64,000 bases of DNA from JALCSJ01 sp036788835 (GCA_036788835.1 DAIQMR010000003.1:50059-114058); one strand, 5' to 3'; numbered from the stretch's first letter, positions 25,462 through 34,780 are shown. Numbers and translations: made by a program. Notes: generated by a model from the letters alone, not told the origin.

Positions 25462-26529
25462 ATGGACACAGATAAGACAAAGGCTCTCGACGCAGCAGTG
25501 CATCAAATTGAAAAAGATTTTGGCAAGGGTTCCATCATGCGCTTAGGGGAAGCCGGTGCCAAGATGAATGTAGAAACAATTCCCACAGGAGCGTTATCTT
25601 TGGATATTGCGTTAGGCGTAGGCGGTATTCCCCGTGGTCGTGTTATAGAAATATACGGACCTGAGTCTTCCGGTAAAACTACTGTTGCTTTGCATATGAT
25701 TGCTCAAGCTCAGAAGGCCGGCGGCTATGCGGCATTTATTGATGCAGAGCATGCTTTGGACCCTGAATATGCTAAGCATTTAGGGGTGGACGTAGATGAT
25801 TTGCTCATCTCCCAGCCTGACACAGGGGAGCAGGCCCTGGAAATTTGCGATGCTTTGGTGCGTAGCGGTGCCATTGATATTGTGGTTATCGACTCAGTGG
25901 CTGCTTTGGTACCCAAGGCAGAAATTGAAGGAGAAATGGGCGATTCGCACGTAGGCCTGCAGGCTCGCCTGATGAGCCAGGCTTTGCGTAAATTAACCGG
26001 TATTATTTCTAAATCAAAAACATCCACGGTTTTTATTAATCAGATTAGAGAAAAAGTTGGTATTATGTTCGGAAACCCGGAAGTTACTACCGGTGGCCGT
26101 GCCCTGAAGTTTTATTCCACTATCCGTCTGGATGTGCGCAGAATCGAAACCTTGAAAAACGGTAATGATATGATTGGTAACAGAACAAGGGTCAAAGTAG
26201 TAAAGAATAAGGTTGCGCCACCCTTTAAACAAGCAGAATTCGATATTATGTACGGGCAGGGAATTTCTAACGAAGGCTGCCTGGTTGATTTAGGCGCTGA
26301 GTATAATATCCTTGATAAAAGCGGTTCCTGGTATTCCTATAAGGATGAAAGAATCGGACAGGGTCGGGAGAATGCTAAGGCGTTTTTGAAAGAGCATCCG
26401 GATATTGCTGCCGAAGTAGAAGCCAAAATCAGAGAAATAGCTTTGCCTAAAGCTGACGCAGCCCAGGGAGAAGCTGCCCCGGCAATACCGGAACCGAAGA
26501 AAGGCACGACAGATGGTGAGAAAGAGTAA
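25462..26529 (+). CDS. recA: Recombinase RecA
   Basis: ATP-dependent strand-exchange protein and LexA co-protease. Walker A GPESSGKTTVALH (about 65-77), Walker B-like VVIDSVAALVPKAE, the NQIREKVGIMFGNPE segment and the C-terminal acidic tail are all present. 355 aa; GGAGG precedes ATG 25462. It overlaps recX by 17 bases. Confidence 0.98.
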   Translation: MDTDKTKALDAAVHQIEKDFGKGSIMRLGEAGAKMNVETIPTGALSLDIALGVGGIPRGRVIEIYGPESSGKTTVALHMIAQAQKAGGYAAFIDAEHALDPEYAKHLGVDVDDLLISQPDTGEQALEICDALVRSGAIDIVVIDSVAALVPKAEIEGEMGDSHVGLQARLMSQALRKLTGIISKSKTSTVFINQIREKVGIMFGNPEVTTGGRALKFYSTIRLDVRRIETLKNGNDMIGNRTRVKVVKNKVAPPFKQAEFDIMYGQGISNEGCLVDLGAEYNILDKSGSWYSYKDERIGQGRENAKAFLKEHPDIAAEVEAKIREIALPKADAAQGEAAPAIPEPKKGTTDGEKE

Positions 26530-27001
26530 AAAGCTTTTAGAAGATTATGAGGAAGCTTATAATTTCGCCCTGGATAGATTATCCGTTCGTGAATACAGCG
26601 TACAGGAAATGGAGGGGAAGCTGCGTGAACGCAGCTGCCCCTCTACTATTATCCCACAAGTAATTGCCAAACTTCTGGAATTTAATTTTATTGATGAAGA
26701 AAGATACGGACAACGGGTATACGAATACTGGCTGAGCAAGAAATTTTACGGACGCCAACATTTACGCATGACTCTATTAAAGAAAAAAGTTAAGTCAGAT
26801 CTTGTTGCCGGCCTGGTTCAACAATTATCTTATCAGGAAGAAGTAAAACGGGCAGAAGCGTATACAGAAAGTAGCATGCCGAAATTTAAAAAAAAATATG
26901 GAGCAGACAAGGAAAAAATTATTAGGGCTTTAGCCAGAGGGTTGGCAAGCCGTGGTTTTGGCACAGAAATCATTAGTTTCATGCTGGAAAAAGCACGATA
27001 A
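26513..27001 (+). CDS. recX: Regulatory protein RecX
   Basis: Small helical modulator of RecA filaments. The 162-aa sequence has the three-helix repeats typical of RecX: ALDRLSVREYSVQEMEGKLRERSCP, FIDEERYGQRVYEYWLSKK, and a C-terminal IIRALARGLASRGFGTEII. It starts within the recA 3' end (17-base overlap), so it is translated from the same SOS-controlled mRNA. Confidence 0.92.
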   Translation: MVRKSKKLLEDYEEAYNFALDRLSVREYSVQEMEGKLRERSCPSTIIPQVIAKLLEFNFIDEERYGQRVYEYWLSKKFYGRQHLRMTLLKKKVKSDLVAGLVQQLSYQEEVKRAEAYTESSMPKFKKKYGADKEKIIRALARGLASRGFGTEIISFMLEKAR

Positions 27002-27034
27002 AACACGGATTTTGTACATATATTGTAGGAAAAG

Positions 27035-27063
27035 TTGACACATTGTTTAAAATACTATAAAAT
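27035..27063 (+). promoter_or_regulatory. Promoter of rny
   Basis: TTGACA (27035-27040), 17-base spacer, TAAAAT (27058-27063). Transcription would start near 27070, leaving an unusually long untranslated leader of about 120 bases before the rny start. Confidence 0.8.
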
Positions 27064-27092
27064 GTTCATATCCAATCGTGTTAATTGAAACG

Positions 27093-27117
27093 ATGAGGCG
27101 ACCCTAGGTTGCCTCAT
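27093..27117 (+). promoter_or_regulatory. Hairpin in the rny 5' leader
   Basis: ATGAGGC (27093-27099) pairs perfectly with GCCTCAT (27111-27117); the 11-base loop includes CCTAGG. It is followed by TTTAG, too weak for a confident terminator. It could be a stability or autoregulatory element for the RNase Y message. Confidence 0.4.
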
Positions 27118-27176
27118 TTAGTATGAGATTGTAAATATTTAAACAAATTTTAAAAACTGAAAAAAATCATGTAAGC

Positions 27177-27194
27177 GGGAGGTGAGAAATTATA
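27177..27194 (+). promoter_or_regulatory. rny ribosome binding site with non-canonical start codon
   Basis: A strong Shine-Dalgarno GGGAGGTGA (27177-27185) is followed in the rny frame by the stop TGA (27183-27185), GAA, ATT (27189-27191) and ATA (27192-27194). No ATG, GTG or TTG exists in this frame until GTG 27258, which lies beyond the membrane anchor. Spacing from GGAGG is 6 bases to ATT and 9 to ATA. Confidence 0.65.
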
Positions 27195-28730
27195 GATACA
27201 ACAACAATTGGTATATGTATAGCCCTCTGTGCACTTGGTTGCATAGTTGGCTATTTAGTGCGCAAGCATATTGCTGAAGGAAAAATCGGTGCCGCCGAAG
27301 AAAGAGCGGTGCAGATTCTGCAAGAAGCCGAAAAAGCCGGTGTTGCTAAGGCCAAAGAAATGCAGGTTGAAGCCAAAGAAGATATTCACCGGCAGCGCAG
27401 TGAAATGGAGAAAGAAAACAGGGATAGACGAGCAGAGATTGCTAAAGCTGAGCGTCGTATAGTACAAAAAGAAGAAAACGTAGATAAAAAGCTGGATTCC
27501 TATGAGAAAAAAGAAGAAAAACTCATAGAACAAAGTAATAAACTACGGGAATCTCAAGAAAATATGGATGCCCTGTATGCAAAGCAAATGGTGGAATTGG
27601 AAAGAGTTTCCGGTTTAACCACGGATGAAGCAAAGAAAGAATTGTTGGATAATGTAAAAACAGAAGTAAAGCATGATACAGCCAAGCTAATAAAGGATTT
27701 AGAGCAAGAAGCAAGGGATACTGCCGATGCGAAGGCTAAGGAAATTATTTCCATAGCAATTCAAAGATGTGCAGCAGATCATGTGACTGAAACAACTGTT
27801 TCTGTTGTAGCGTTACCTAATGATGAAATGAAAGGGCGTATTATTGGCCGTGAAGGCCGTAATATTCGCACTTTAGAAACCTTAACAGGTATAGATTTGA
27901 TTATTGATGATACTCCGGAGGCCGTTATTATTTCCGGCTTTGATCCGGTTCGCAGGGAAATAGCCCGCATGGCATTAGAAAAATTGATTAACGATGGTCG
28001 TATTCACCCGGCTCGTATTGAGGAAATGGTGGAAAAGGCTCAGAGAGAAATCGATTTGAAGATTAAAGAAGCCGGAGAACAAGCTATGTTTGAGACCGGT
28101 GTCCATGGGTTACCACCTGAGATAGTTAAGATTCTAGGGCGTTTGTGTTACAGAACCAGTTATGGTCAAAATGCTTTGAAGCATTCTGTGGAAGTAGCTC
28201 ATTTGGCCGGTCTTATGGCTGCCGAATTAGGCGTGGATGTGGAAATGGCCAAGCGGGCAGGACTCTTGCACGATATTGGCAAAGCAGTTGATCACGAGGT
28301 GGAAGGCTCTCACGTTGATTTAGGCGCAGAAGTCGCCAAACGTTACCGTGAACCGGAAGTGGTTATTAACTCCATCATGTCCCATCATGGGGATGTGGAA
28401 CCAAACAGTGTGGAAGCAGTGCTGGTAGCAGCAGCCGATGCAATTTCAGCTGCAAGGCCCGGTGCCCGTCGTGAAACACTGGAAACTTACTTAAAACGGT
28501 TAACTCGATTGGAAGAGATTGCCGAATCATTTGATGGCGTTGAGAAATGCTACGCAGTGCAAGCAGGTCGCGAAATCCGTATCATGGTTAAACCTGATAA
28601 GGTGGATGACGACACTTCAATTATCCTGGCTCACGATGTGGCTAAGAAAATCGAAGAAGAAATGGAATATCCCGGACAGATTAAAGTTGTCATCGTCCGT
28701 GAGACTAGAGCAATTGATTATGCTAAATAA
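27192..28730 (+). CDS. rny: Ribonuclease Y, probably initiated at ATA (or ATT at 27189)
   Basis: Membrane-anchored endoribonuclease that starts mRNA decay in Firmicutes. Translated from ATA 27192 the protein is 512 aa, the family's usual length: DTTTIGICIALCALGCIVGYLV forms the expected N-terminal anchor, followed by a long charged coiled coil (about 25-190), a KH domain with KGRIIGREGRNIRTLE, and an HD phosphohydrolase domain with LLHDIGKAVDHE. The first ordinary start, GTG 27258, would delete the anchor and has no ribosome binding site. Because GGGAGGTGA sits at the right distance from ATT/ATA, I infer a rare start codon, as in E. coli infC and pcnB. A sequencing error at an original ATG is the main alternative. 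Confidence 0.9.
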   Translation: MDTTTIGICIALCALGCIVGYLVRKHIAEGKIGAAEERAVQILQEAEKAGVAKAKEMQVEAKEDIHRQRSEMEKENRDRRAEIAKAERRIVQKEENVDKKLDSYEKKEEKLIEQSNKLRESQENMDALYAKQMVELERVSGLTTDEAKKELLDNVKTEVKHDTAKLIKDLEQEARDTADAKAKEIISIAIQRCAADHVTETTVSVVALPNDEMKGRIIGREGRNIRTLETLTGIDLIIDDTPEAVIISGFDPVRREIARMALEKLINDGRIHPARIEEMVEKAQREIDLKIKEAGEQAMFETGVHGLPPEIVKILGRLCYRTSYGQNALKHSVEVAHLAGLMAAELGVDVEMAKRAGLLHDIGKAVDHEVEGSHVDLGAEVAKRYREPEVVINSIMSHHGDVEPNSVEAVLVAAADAISAARPGARRETLETYLKRLTRLEEIAESFDGVEKCYAVQAGREIRIMVKPDKVDDDTSIILAHDVAKKIEEEMEYPGQIKVVIVRETRAIDYAK

Positions 28731-28734
28731 AAAA

Positions 28735-28770
28735 AATAGTCGGGACCATGTGGTTCCGACTATTTTTTTT
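28735..28770 (+). terminator. Rho-independent terminator after rny
   Basis: AATAGTCGGGACCA pairs with TGGTTCCGACTATT (one mismatch), followed by TTTTTT. It begins five bases past the stop. Confidence 0.92.
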
Positions 28771-28837
28771 GTAAAAACAGGAATTTCCTACTGTCAAACC
28801 TTAATCTAAGTTAAATAAATATATTTGAAAGTTTGTA

Positions 28838-28866
28838 TTGATTAGGAAAAATTAAAAGAGTAAAAT
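28838..28866 (+). promoter_or_regulatory. Likely promoter of the TPS locus
   Basis: TTGATT (28838-28843), 17-base spacer, TAAAAT (28861-28866) in an AT-rich gap, giving a leader of about 75 bases. The 28771-28947 gap otherwise holds only the ribosome binding site GGGGAGA before the GTG start. Confidence 0.6.
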
Positions 28867-28947
28867 AGGAGTGGAAAAATATAAGTTCAGCAATTAATAT
28901 CTAAAAGTAAAAGTTATGTAAGTATTAGTTTAGGGGAGAATTGGGAC

Positions 28948-31900
28948 GTGGGAAAAATGAGAAAACACAAACAGGAAATTTTAAAGAAGCAGGTTATACT
29001 GGCTATTTTGAGTGTGGCATTGTCAAGCACAGCTTTGGCTCTGCCTCAGAACGGACAGGTAACTGCAGGCAACGGCACCATTGCCCAAAATGGCAATACA
29101 ATGAATATTAACCAGACCACCCAGAACATGGGCATGAACTGGAATTCCTATAATATTGCTAAAAACGAGACGGTGAATTATCATCAGCCTAATGCTGATT
29201 CTGTTGCCCTTAACAGAGTAACGGGAAACAATCCGTCGTCTATTTACGGTTCTCTGAACGCCAACGGCAAAGTCTTCCTGATTAACCCTAATGGTGTTAT
29301 GTTTGCCCGGGGCGCTTCGGTCAACGTAGGCGGCATCGTCGCGTCTACCAAGAATATAACAGATGCTAATTTTATGGCCGGAAAATATAATTTCACCGGC
29401 AGCTCGGACGCGAAAGTTATTAACCAAGGAAACATTAATGTGACGGAGGGCGGCTATGTGGCCTTTTTAGCCAATAATGTTTCTAACGAGGGAAATATTG
29501 TTGCACCCAAGGGTTCCGTGGCTTTGGCAGGGGGCAACGCTTTTACCTTATCTACGGATGGTACCGGCAAGATTAATCTGTCCGTTGATGAAGCAGCCGT
29601 TAATGCTGCCGCAGTGAACAGCGGGAACATCAAAGCAGATGGCGGATATGTAGTATTGAAGGCTGCTGATGCGGCAACTGTTGTAAATACCGTAGTTGCC
29701 AATACAGGAATTATCCAGGCTCATTCCTTGAAAAACAATAAAGGCGAAATTGTTCTGGAGGGCGGCAGCCAGGGTATCGTTAATGCAGGCGGTACCATGG
29801 ATGCCAGTGCAGCAGAAGCAAATACAACGGGGGGCAACATTACTGTCAAAGGCTTATATACCAATGTGAACAAGGGTGCTCAGCTCATGGCTAAGGCTAC
29901 AGGCACAGCCACCGGCGGTACCATCGAAACATCCGGGGATTATCTCTACGTGGATAAAGATGCTACCATTAATGCATCTTCCGAACAGGGGCTGGGCGGT
30001 ACCTGGTCATTGGATCCCCTGAATGTTAAAATTGGCACTACAGGGTCTGCTTGGACGGGGACTTATAACAATGCTGATAATGCTTCTACAACTAGTGAGG
30101 TGTTAGCCAGCAGTGTGGCGGCTTCTTTAAATAACGGTACCAGTGTTTCTATTGAAGCTACTGATAAGAACAAAGTAGCTGATATTACAGTGGCCTCCGC
30201 TATAGAAAAAACCGCCGGAGGAGAAGCGACTCTGACCCTTAAAGCTCAGAGAAATGTTACGGTTAATGCGCCTATTTCCAGTACGGCTGGTAAACTAAAT
30301 ATGACCTTTTGGTCGGATACGTCAGATACGGCCGGTGATGTAGCAGGAGCCGTAGTACTAAACGCTGACTTGAATAGTAATGGGGGAAACATCATCGCCG
30401 GCAGCGGCGCAACGCTGACAAACGGTACAGTGGGAGCTTACGTAGGACTCACAACTGACGAATTTAATACTCTGATTAGTGCAATTGGCAGCGGGGATAT
30501 TAATGACCCGGCTAAGCCAAAGCGTACTTTTACCACCAATGGCGGCAATTTCAATGTTTACGGCGATTTGCTTTTGGCCACAGGCAGTGAAGTTACCATT
30601 GATACTATTAATAATACCGCAGGGCATACCGGTGAAGGCGGCAACGTTTCGGTAAGCGGCAAGATTGACTCCGGTAACTTTTACAAGATGTATACATTTT
30701 CTGCTGATGACATTCAAAATACTAAGTATTACTGGACTCATGCCAGAACTGATGCCTATACTAATAGTTTTGGTACCCATACAGAGGGTGGTTCTTTGCT
30801 ATTGGATTCTTACCTTACCAATATCACTTCTGTTCTGGAAAATTCTATTGTCTTGTCCACTTTTACTAAAACAACACGATTAGATGCCTACTATATAGGT
30901 GCTCATGCGGATGATGTAAACAATGTGCTGGTAGCACAACCTGGTCACAATCGCACCTGGTATTGGACGGATGGCCCGGAAGCAGGGAAAACTTTCTTTA
31001 AAGAAACAGCTTCCGGAGTAGGCAGCAGTGTTGGCATGGACTATAGTTACAGTTCTTGGCATAGTGGCGAGCCCAATAACGCCCAGGGTACATGGGCTCA
31101 AGGACAAAATGTAGCAACTGTAGGTTACGATTGGAGTTCCAAGTGGGATGACAATGGTGCTACAAACAAACTAAATACAGACGGCTCGCTGGAAATAAAA
31201 GGTTATATTCAGGAGACCAATAATCTTCGTTCTGCTCTAGTTGTTAATGCTGCGGCCGGTAACGTGGAATTAGGCGGAGATATTGGCTCCCAAAGGACAT
31301 TATGGGCTTTAAATGTAAATAATACAGGTAATGTTACCACAAAAGGGACAGTGCAATTAAGCGGCGACCTTTTCAACGGAGTTCAATACGGCGGGGATAT
31401 GAATATTGAGTCCACCGGTGCTGTGAGAATGGAAAAGTCCGTGTCTGCCACCGGCCATATCTATATCGGTCAGACAGTGGCCCCGGCTTCTGTTACAGCC
31501 CTTAGTACTCTTACCGCCGGCGGGGACAGCACAGTGCGTAATACCGCAGACCGAAACATTTTGATTGGTACGGATAGCAGCAGGGCCGGCTCTGTAAGTT
31601 TGACTGGAGCAGCTACTGCTGATGACGGCATAAAAATATATACAGCAGGTGATGTAACCGCCGGCGATTTAACCGCCAAAGGTTTAGTTACAGCCGGGAA
31701 TATTGTCATCAATGATAGCGGGGCAGAAAGCAAGATTACTTTAACAGGCACTACAACTACTACTTCTACTGCAGACGATAGAGATGACATTACCCTCTAT
31801 GGAGATAAGATGGATTTACAGGGCGCAGTTACCACCAATGGGAACACCGGTGTTGTGACCGTGTCTAATTACACGCCCGGCAATAACATTGATTTAGGTT

Positions 31901-34122
31901 CTGCTGTGGATACTACGGCTAACACTCTGGAAATTTCTTCCACTGAAGTAAACAAGATTACGGCTTCTAAGCTGGTAGTGGGTAATAATACAGCTACGAC
32001 AGCTACGAAAAACATTAAAGTTACAGCCGGGATTGCACCTACAGGAACCTCTGTGGTACACATGTATACCGGTCAAGACGGTACCATTGCCGAAACAGGT
32101 ACAGGAACATTAACACCGGGTTTAAACAGTACTTTGAATTTAGCTGTTACAGCAGCCGGCAGTGTCAATCTGGATAATGCGAATAATATAACCACATTTG
32201 CAGCAGTAAGTGATAATGCCGCCACCGGTACCATCCGTCTTAATCAAGGCAGTAATAAGCTAACCATAGGTACTGTGGATGGGGTAACAGGGGTTACCAC
32301 TAATGTGGCCAATCCGGCAAATTATACCGGCGTTGTTTTGGCTACCACCGGTTCTTTTGTTAATAAAGTTGGTGCCAATGGTGTTCAGACAACCGGTGCT
32401 AATAGTTACTGGCGGGTTTTCTCGAATAAACCTGAGGAAGATACCTTTGGCCCCGGTGATGGCAACACGTATTTAAAGAGCAACAGTTATGCAGATTGGA
32501 GTACTACATATGCTAAAGGAGATACGGTAGGGAAAAAGGGAGGCATCACTGCTAATACTGACGATGCTTATAATCACTATATTTTTATAGTGACTCCCAC
32601 CCTTGTTATCACACCATATAACCAAACAAAAGAATATGGTACGGATTTGACAAGCAACACTGATTATACTGCAGGTGTAGAAGGCACAAATTATGGCATA
32701 ATCGGTGACGTCTATGATTCGGCTTACCTAATGACAACGGACATAGATACGGTCAAGGCACAAATATCAAATGTGGTATTATCCAGTACAGGCTATGCAG
32801 GAGATGCTGACGTAGGAACCTATACCGGTGCTACTGACGGTATTTTAGCAGCAGTGACAGGTATAACGGATGGCAGTACTACAACAAATGGTTATATAAT
32901 TAAGATTGTACCGGGCACGGTAACTGTTACTCCGAAAGCATTGACTATTCATTTGTCAGAAACAAGAACCTACGGCGATACTAAGACGGGTAATACTTTC
33001 GGCGACGCAGGCAATAATAACTATACTGTAGACAATGGTGATACGGCAGAACTTAATGGCTTGCTAAGCGGGGATAAAACCGCTTACAATGCTGCTATTT
33101 ATAACGCTCTTGCCAATTTTTACGATAATACCGATGAAAAACTAAGTGCCAAAAATTCTTATACCAGCAACAATGGTACATACCTGACTTTAAGCAGCAC
33201 GGCTCTTACCAATGCTGCCAGTGTTTTAAAGAACTACACAGTAACTTACGCAGACACATATACTGTCAATCCGGCAGCTCTGACCATTAATTTAACAGGT
33301 AGTCGTGAGTATGGTGCTGACAAGAGCGGGAATACTTTCCCAAGTGCTGATTATACAGTAGATAATGGGACAAAGGCTAAGACCCAAGGCCTGAAAGCTT
33401 GGGATGCAGATGCATATAATTCACTTATTACCAATACTAGCTTGAACGATAAAACACTGTCTACAAAAGGGCAAGGACACTATACGTCTACGCCTGCGGC
33501 AGGCGTAGACACAACCTACCTAACGATTAGTGATACTGCCAAGGCTTCTGCGTTCTTGCAGAATTATAAGGTTACCTATAAGGATACTTATGATATCAGC
33601 AAGGCGGCCTTGGATATCACAGTGGAAGGCAATAGGAAATACGGAGAAACGTCTAGTACGGATATTAGTAAATACACTGTAACTACAGGAACAAAACAAC
33701 TTAAGAATGGCGAAACTATCAATAATTCCAGCATAAGCTTAACCAATAATATTGCGGCTAACAGTAATGTAGGCGACTATTATAAAAACTATACGGGAAA
33801 GACGAATACAACTCCAAATATCTCAGCGGCACCGGTGCTTGCAGGATTAAGCGGTGACAACGGATTTGTTGCAGATAACTATACAATTACCTACCACACC
33901 AAGTACACGATAACGCCTGCTGACTTAACACTTACGGTTTCCGGAACGCGGGAATACGGAGATGCTAACCCGTCCGCAGAAAGTTATGTATTAAGTGGCA
34001 GCGGTTGGAAATTTACCGGGGACACAGATATTTTGACAAATAATCTGGGCACTTGGCAGCAACTGGTGACTAATAGCACAGTTCCCACAAACAATGCAGG
34101 AAACTATGGTACTGCCAATTGA
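28948..34122 (+). CDS. TpsA-type filamentous haemagglutinin-like exoprotein, cut short by an in-frame TGA
   Basis: Giant surface or secreted adhesin of two-partner secretion. A basic signal peptide (cleavage after about residue 32, ALA) precedes the TPS secretion domain (about 33-270), with VALNRVTGNNPSSIYGSLNA and VFLINPNGVMFARGA, the TpsB-recognition hallmarks. A beta-helical region follows. Residues 572-757 form a C-type-lectin-like domain, and from about 1217 come tandem YDG/MBG-type repeats. Translation ends at TGA 34120-34122 after 1724 aa, in the middle of a repeat, although the same frame stays open to 35289. The N-terminal secretion signal is intact, so a shortened protein could still be exported. 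GTG 28948 has GGGGAGA 8 bases upstream; ATG 28957 is an alternative. The transporter is encoded downstream. Confidence 0.88.
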   Translation: MGKMRKHKQEILKKQVILAILSVALSSTALALPQNGQVTAGNGTIAQNGNTMNINQTTQNMGMNWNSYNIAKNETVNYHQPNADSVALNRVTGNNPSSIYGSLNANGKVFLINPNGVMFARGASVNVGGIVASTKNITDANFMAGKYNFTGSSDAKVINQGNINVTEGGYVAFLANNVSNEGNIVAPKGSVALAGGNAFTLSTDGTGKINLSVDEAAVNAAAVNSGNIKADGGYVVLKAADAATVVNTVVANTGIIQAHSLKNNKGEIVLEGGSQGIVNAGGTMDASAAEANTTGGNITVKGLYTNVNKGAQLMAKATGTATGGTIETSGDYLYVDKDATINASSEQGLGGTWSLDPLNVKIGTTGSAWTGTYNNADNASTTSEVLASSVAASLNNGTSVSIEATDKNKVADITVASAIEKTAGGEATLTLKAQRNVTVNAPISSTAGKLNMTFWSDTSDTAGDVAGAVVLNADLNSNGGNIIAGSGATLTNGTVGAYVGLTTDEFNTLISAIGSGDINDPAKPKRTFTTNGGNFNVYGDLLLATGSEVTIDTINNTAGHTGEGGNVSVSGKIDSGNFYKMYTFSADDIQNTKYYWTHARTDAYTNSFGTHTEGGSLLLDSYLTNITSVLENSIVLSTFTKTTRLDAYYIGAHADDVNNVLVAQPGHNRTWYWTDGPEAGKTFFKETASGVGSSVGMDYSYSSWHSGEPNNAQGTWAQGQNVATVGYDWSSKWDDNGATNKLNTDGSLEIKGYIQETNNLRSALVVNAAAGNVELGGDIGSQRTLWALNVNNTGNVTTKGTVQLSGDLFNGVQYGGDMNIESTGAVRMEKSVSATGHIYIGQTVAPASVTALSTLTAGGDSTVRNTADRNILIGTDSSRAGSVSLTGAATADDGIKIYTAGDVTAGDLTAKGLVTAGNIVINDSGAESKITLTGTTTTTSTADDRDDITLYGDKMDLQGAVTTNGNTGVVTVSNYTPGNNIDLGSAVDTTANTLEISSTEVNKITASKLVVGNNTATTATKNIKVTAGIAPTGTSVVHMYTGQDGTIAETGTGTLTPGLNSTLNLAVTAAGSVNLDNANNITTFAAVSDNAATGTIRLNQGSNKLTIGTVDGVTGVTTNVANPANYTGVVLATTGSFVNKVGANGVQTTGANSYWRVFSNKPEEDTFGPGDGNTYLKSNSYADWSTTYAKGDTVGKKGGITANTDDAYNHYIFIVTPTLVITPYNQTKEYGTDLTSNTDYTAGVEGTNYGIIGDVYDSAYLMTTDIDTVKAQISNVVLSSTGYAGDADVGTYTGATDGILAAVTGITDGSTTTNGYIIKIVPGTVTVTPKALTIHLSETRTYGDTKTGNTFGDAGNNNYTVDNGDTAELNGLLSGDKTAYNAAIYNALANFYDNTDEKLSAKNSYTSNNGTYLTLSSTALTNAASVLKNYTVTYADTYTVNPAALTINLTGSREYGADKSGNTFPSADYTVDNGTKAKTQGLKAWDADAYNSLITNTSLNDKTLSTKGQGHYTSTPAAGVDTTYLTISDTAKASAFLQNYKVTYKDTYDISKAALDITVEGNRKYGETSSTDISKYTVTTGTKQLKNGETINNSSISLTNNIAANSNVGDYYKNYTGKTNTTPNISAAPVLAGLSGDNGFVADNYTITYHTKYTITPADLTLTVSGTREYGDANPSAESYVLSGSGWKFTGDTDILTNNLGTWQQLVTNSTVPTNNAGNYGTAN
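30661..31218 (+). other. Embedded C-type-lectin-like domain in the TPS exoprotein
   Basis: Residues 572-757 of the exoprotein depart from the low-complexity Thr/Asn/Gly beta-helix: they are rich in Trp and Tyr and follow the C-type lectin order YYWTHAR...GGSLL...AYYIGAHADD...WYWTDGPEAGKTF (Trp671-Gly676)...SWHSGEPNN...WDD...GYIQE. The Glu-Pro-Asn triplet (708-710) and Trp-Asp-Asp (733-735) have the spacing of the calcium/sugar site of mannose-type lectins. There are no cysteines, so the usual disulfides are absent. Domain assignment is by eye. Confidence 0.65.
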
Positions 34123-34780
34123 AAGGCGGCAGTATTAGGCTATACTTCCACTACGGATATCGAAAATAAGCTGAGCAATTATAAGGTCTCCTATGCAGAT
34201 GACTTCAAAATCACCAAGGCACCATTAGATATTAATGTAATAGGCAGCAGGGAATACGGTGAAGCTTCCAGCACGGATGCCTCCGACTACAGCGTGGCAG
34301 TGGTGGATGTTTCTAAATTAAAATTAGGCCAAACTGTCAATACAACAGGCAGCGGAACAGTTACCAATACTGTAAGTGTTACGGATAACGTAGGGGATTA
34401 TTATAATAAGTACGGCGGACAAACTACTCCCGATAACCTTGCAGCAATAAATATTCTCACAGGTACCAGTGGCTTTGATGAGAAGAACTACGAGGTTACT
34501 TATCACACCAAGTATACGGTGACACCTGCACCTCTGACAATTATTGCCGATTCCAAGAGCATGTATCAGGGTGAAGCAGTACCTCCTTTGACCAGTACTT
34601 ACCATGGGTTTAAGAACAGTGATTCTCCCAGCAGTATTGCCGATAGAGACCTGTTTACACCGGGAACCTCTAGCAGTCTGCCAGGTGGATACACTATTGA
34701 TTTTTCGGGGCATCCCACAAATTCCAATTATGTGATTACTTTGGTTCCCGGCACACTGCTCATTCAGTCTGTACCAACGG
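32596..34780 (+). repeat. Tandem YDG/MBG-type repeats in the exoprotein
   Basis: Seven repeats of about 100-113 residues, each opening with a strand of the form (A/P)L(T/D)I-x-GxREYG: near 32608, 32938, 33277, 33607, 33918, 34221 and 34531. Units starting 33607 and 34221 are especially alike (both contain VGDYY and a YHTKYT ending). Such repeats form stalk-like adhesin regions and can recombine. The in-frame TGA lies in the fifth unit. Confidence 0.75.

Noticed and set aside
34120..34122. TGA as selenocysteine or tryptophan (recoding) in the exoprotein
   Set aside because: TGA ends several normal genes here (priA, def, prkC), no SECIS-like stem was evident, and selenocysteine in a repeat stalk is unlikely. 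A nonsense change is simpler.
32596..34780. CRISPR-like repeat array
   Set aside because: The repeats are about 300-340 bases, in frame and protein coding, with no short direct repeats and spacers.
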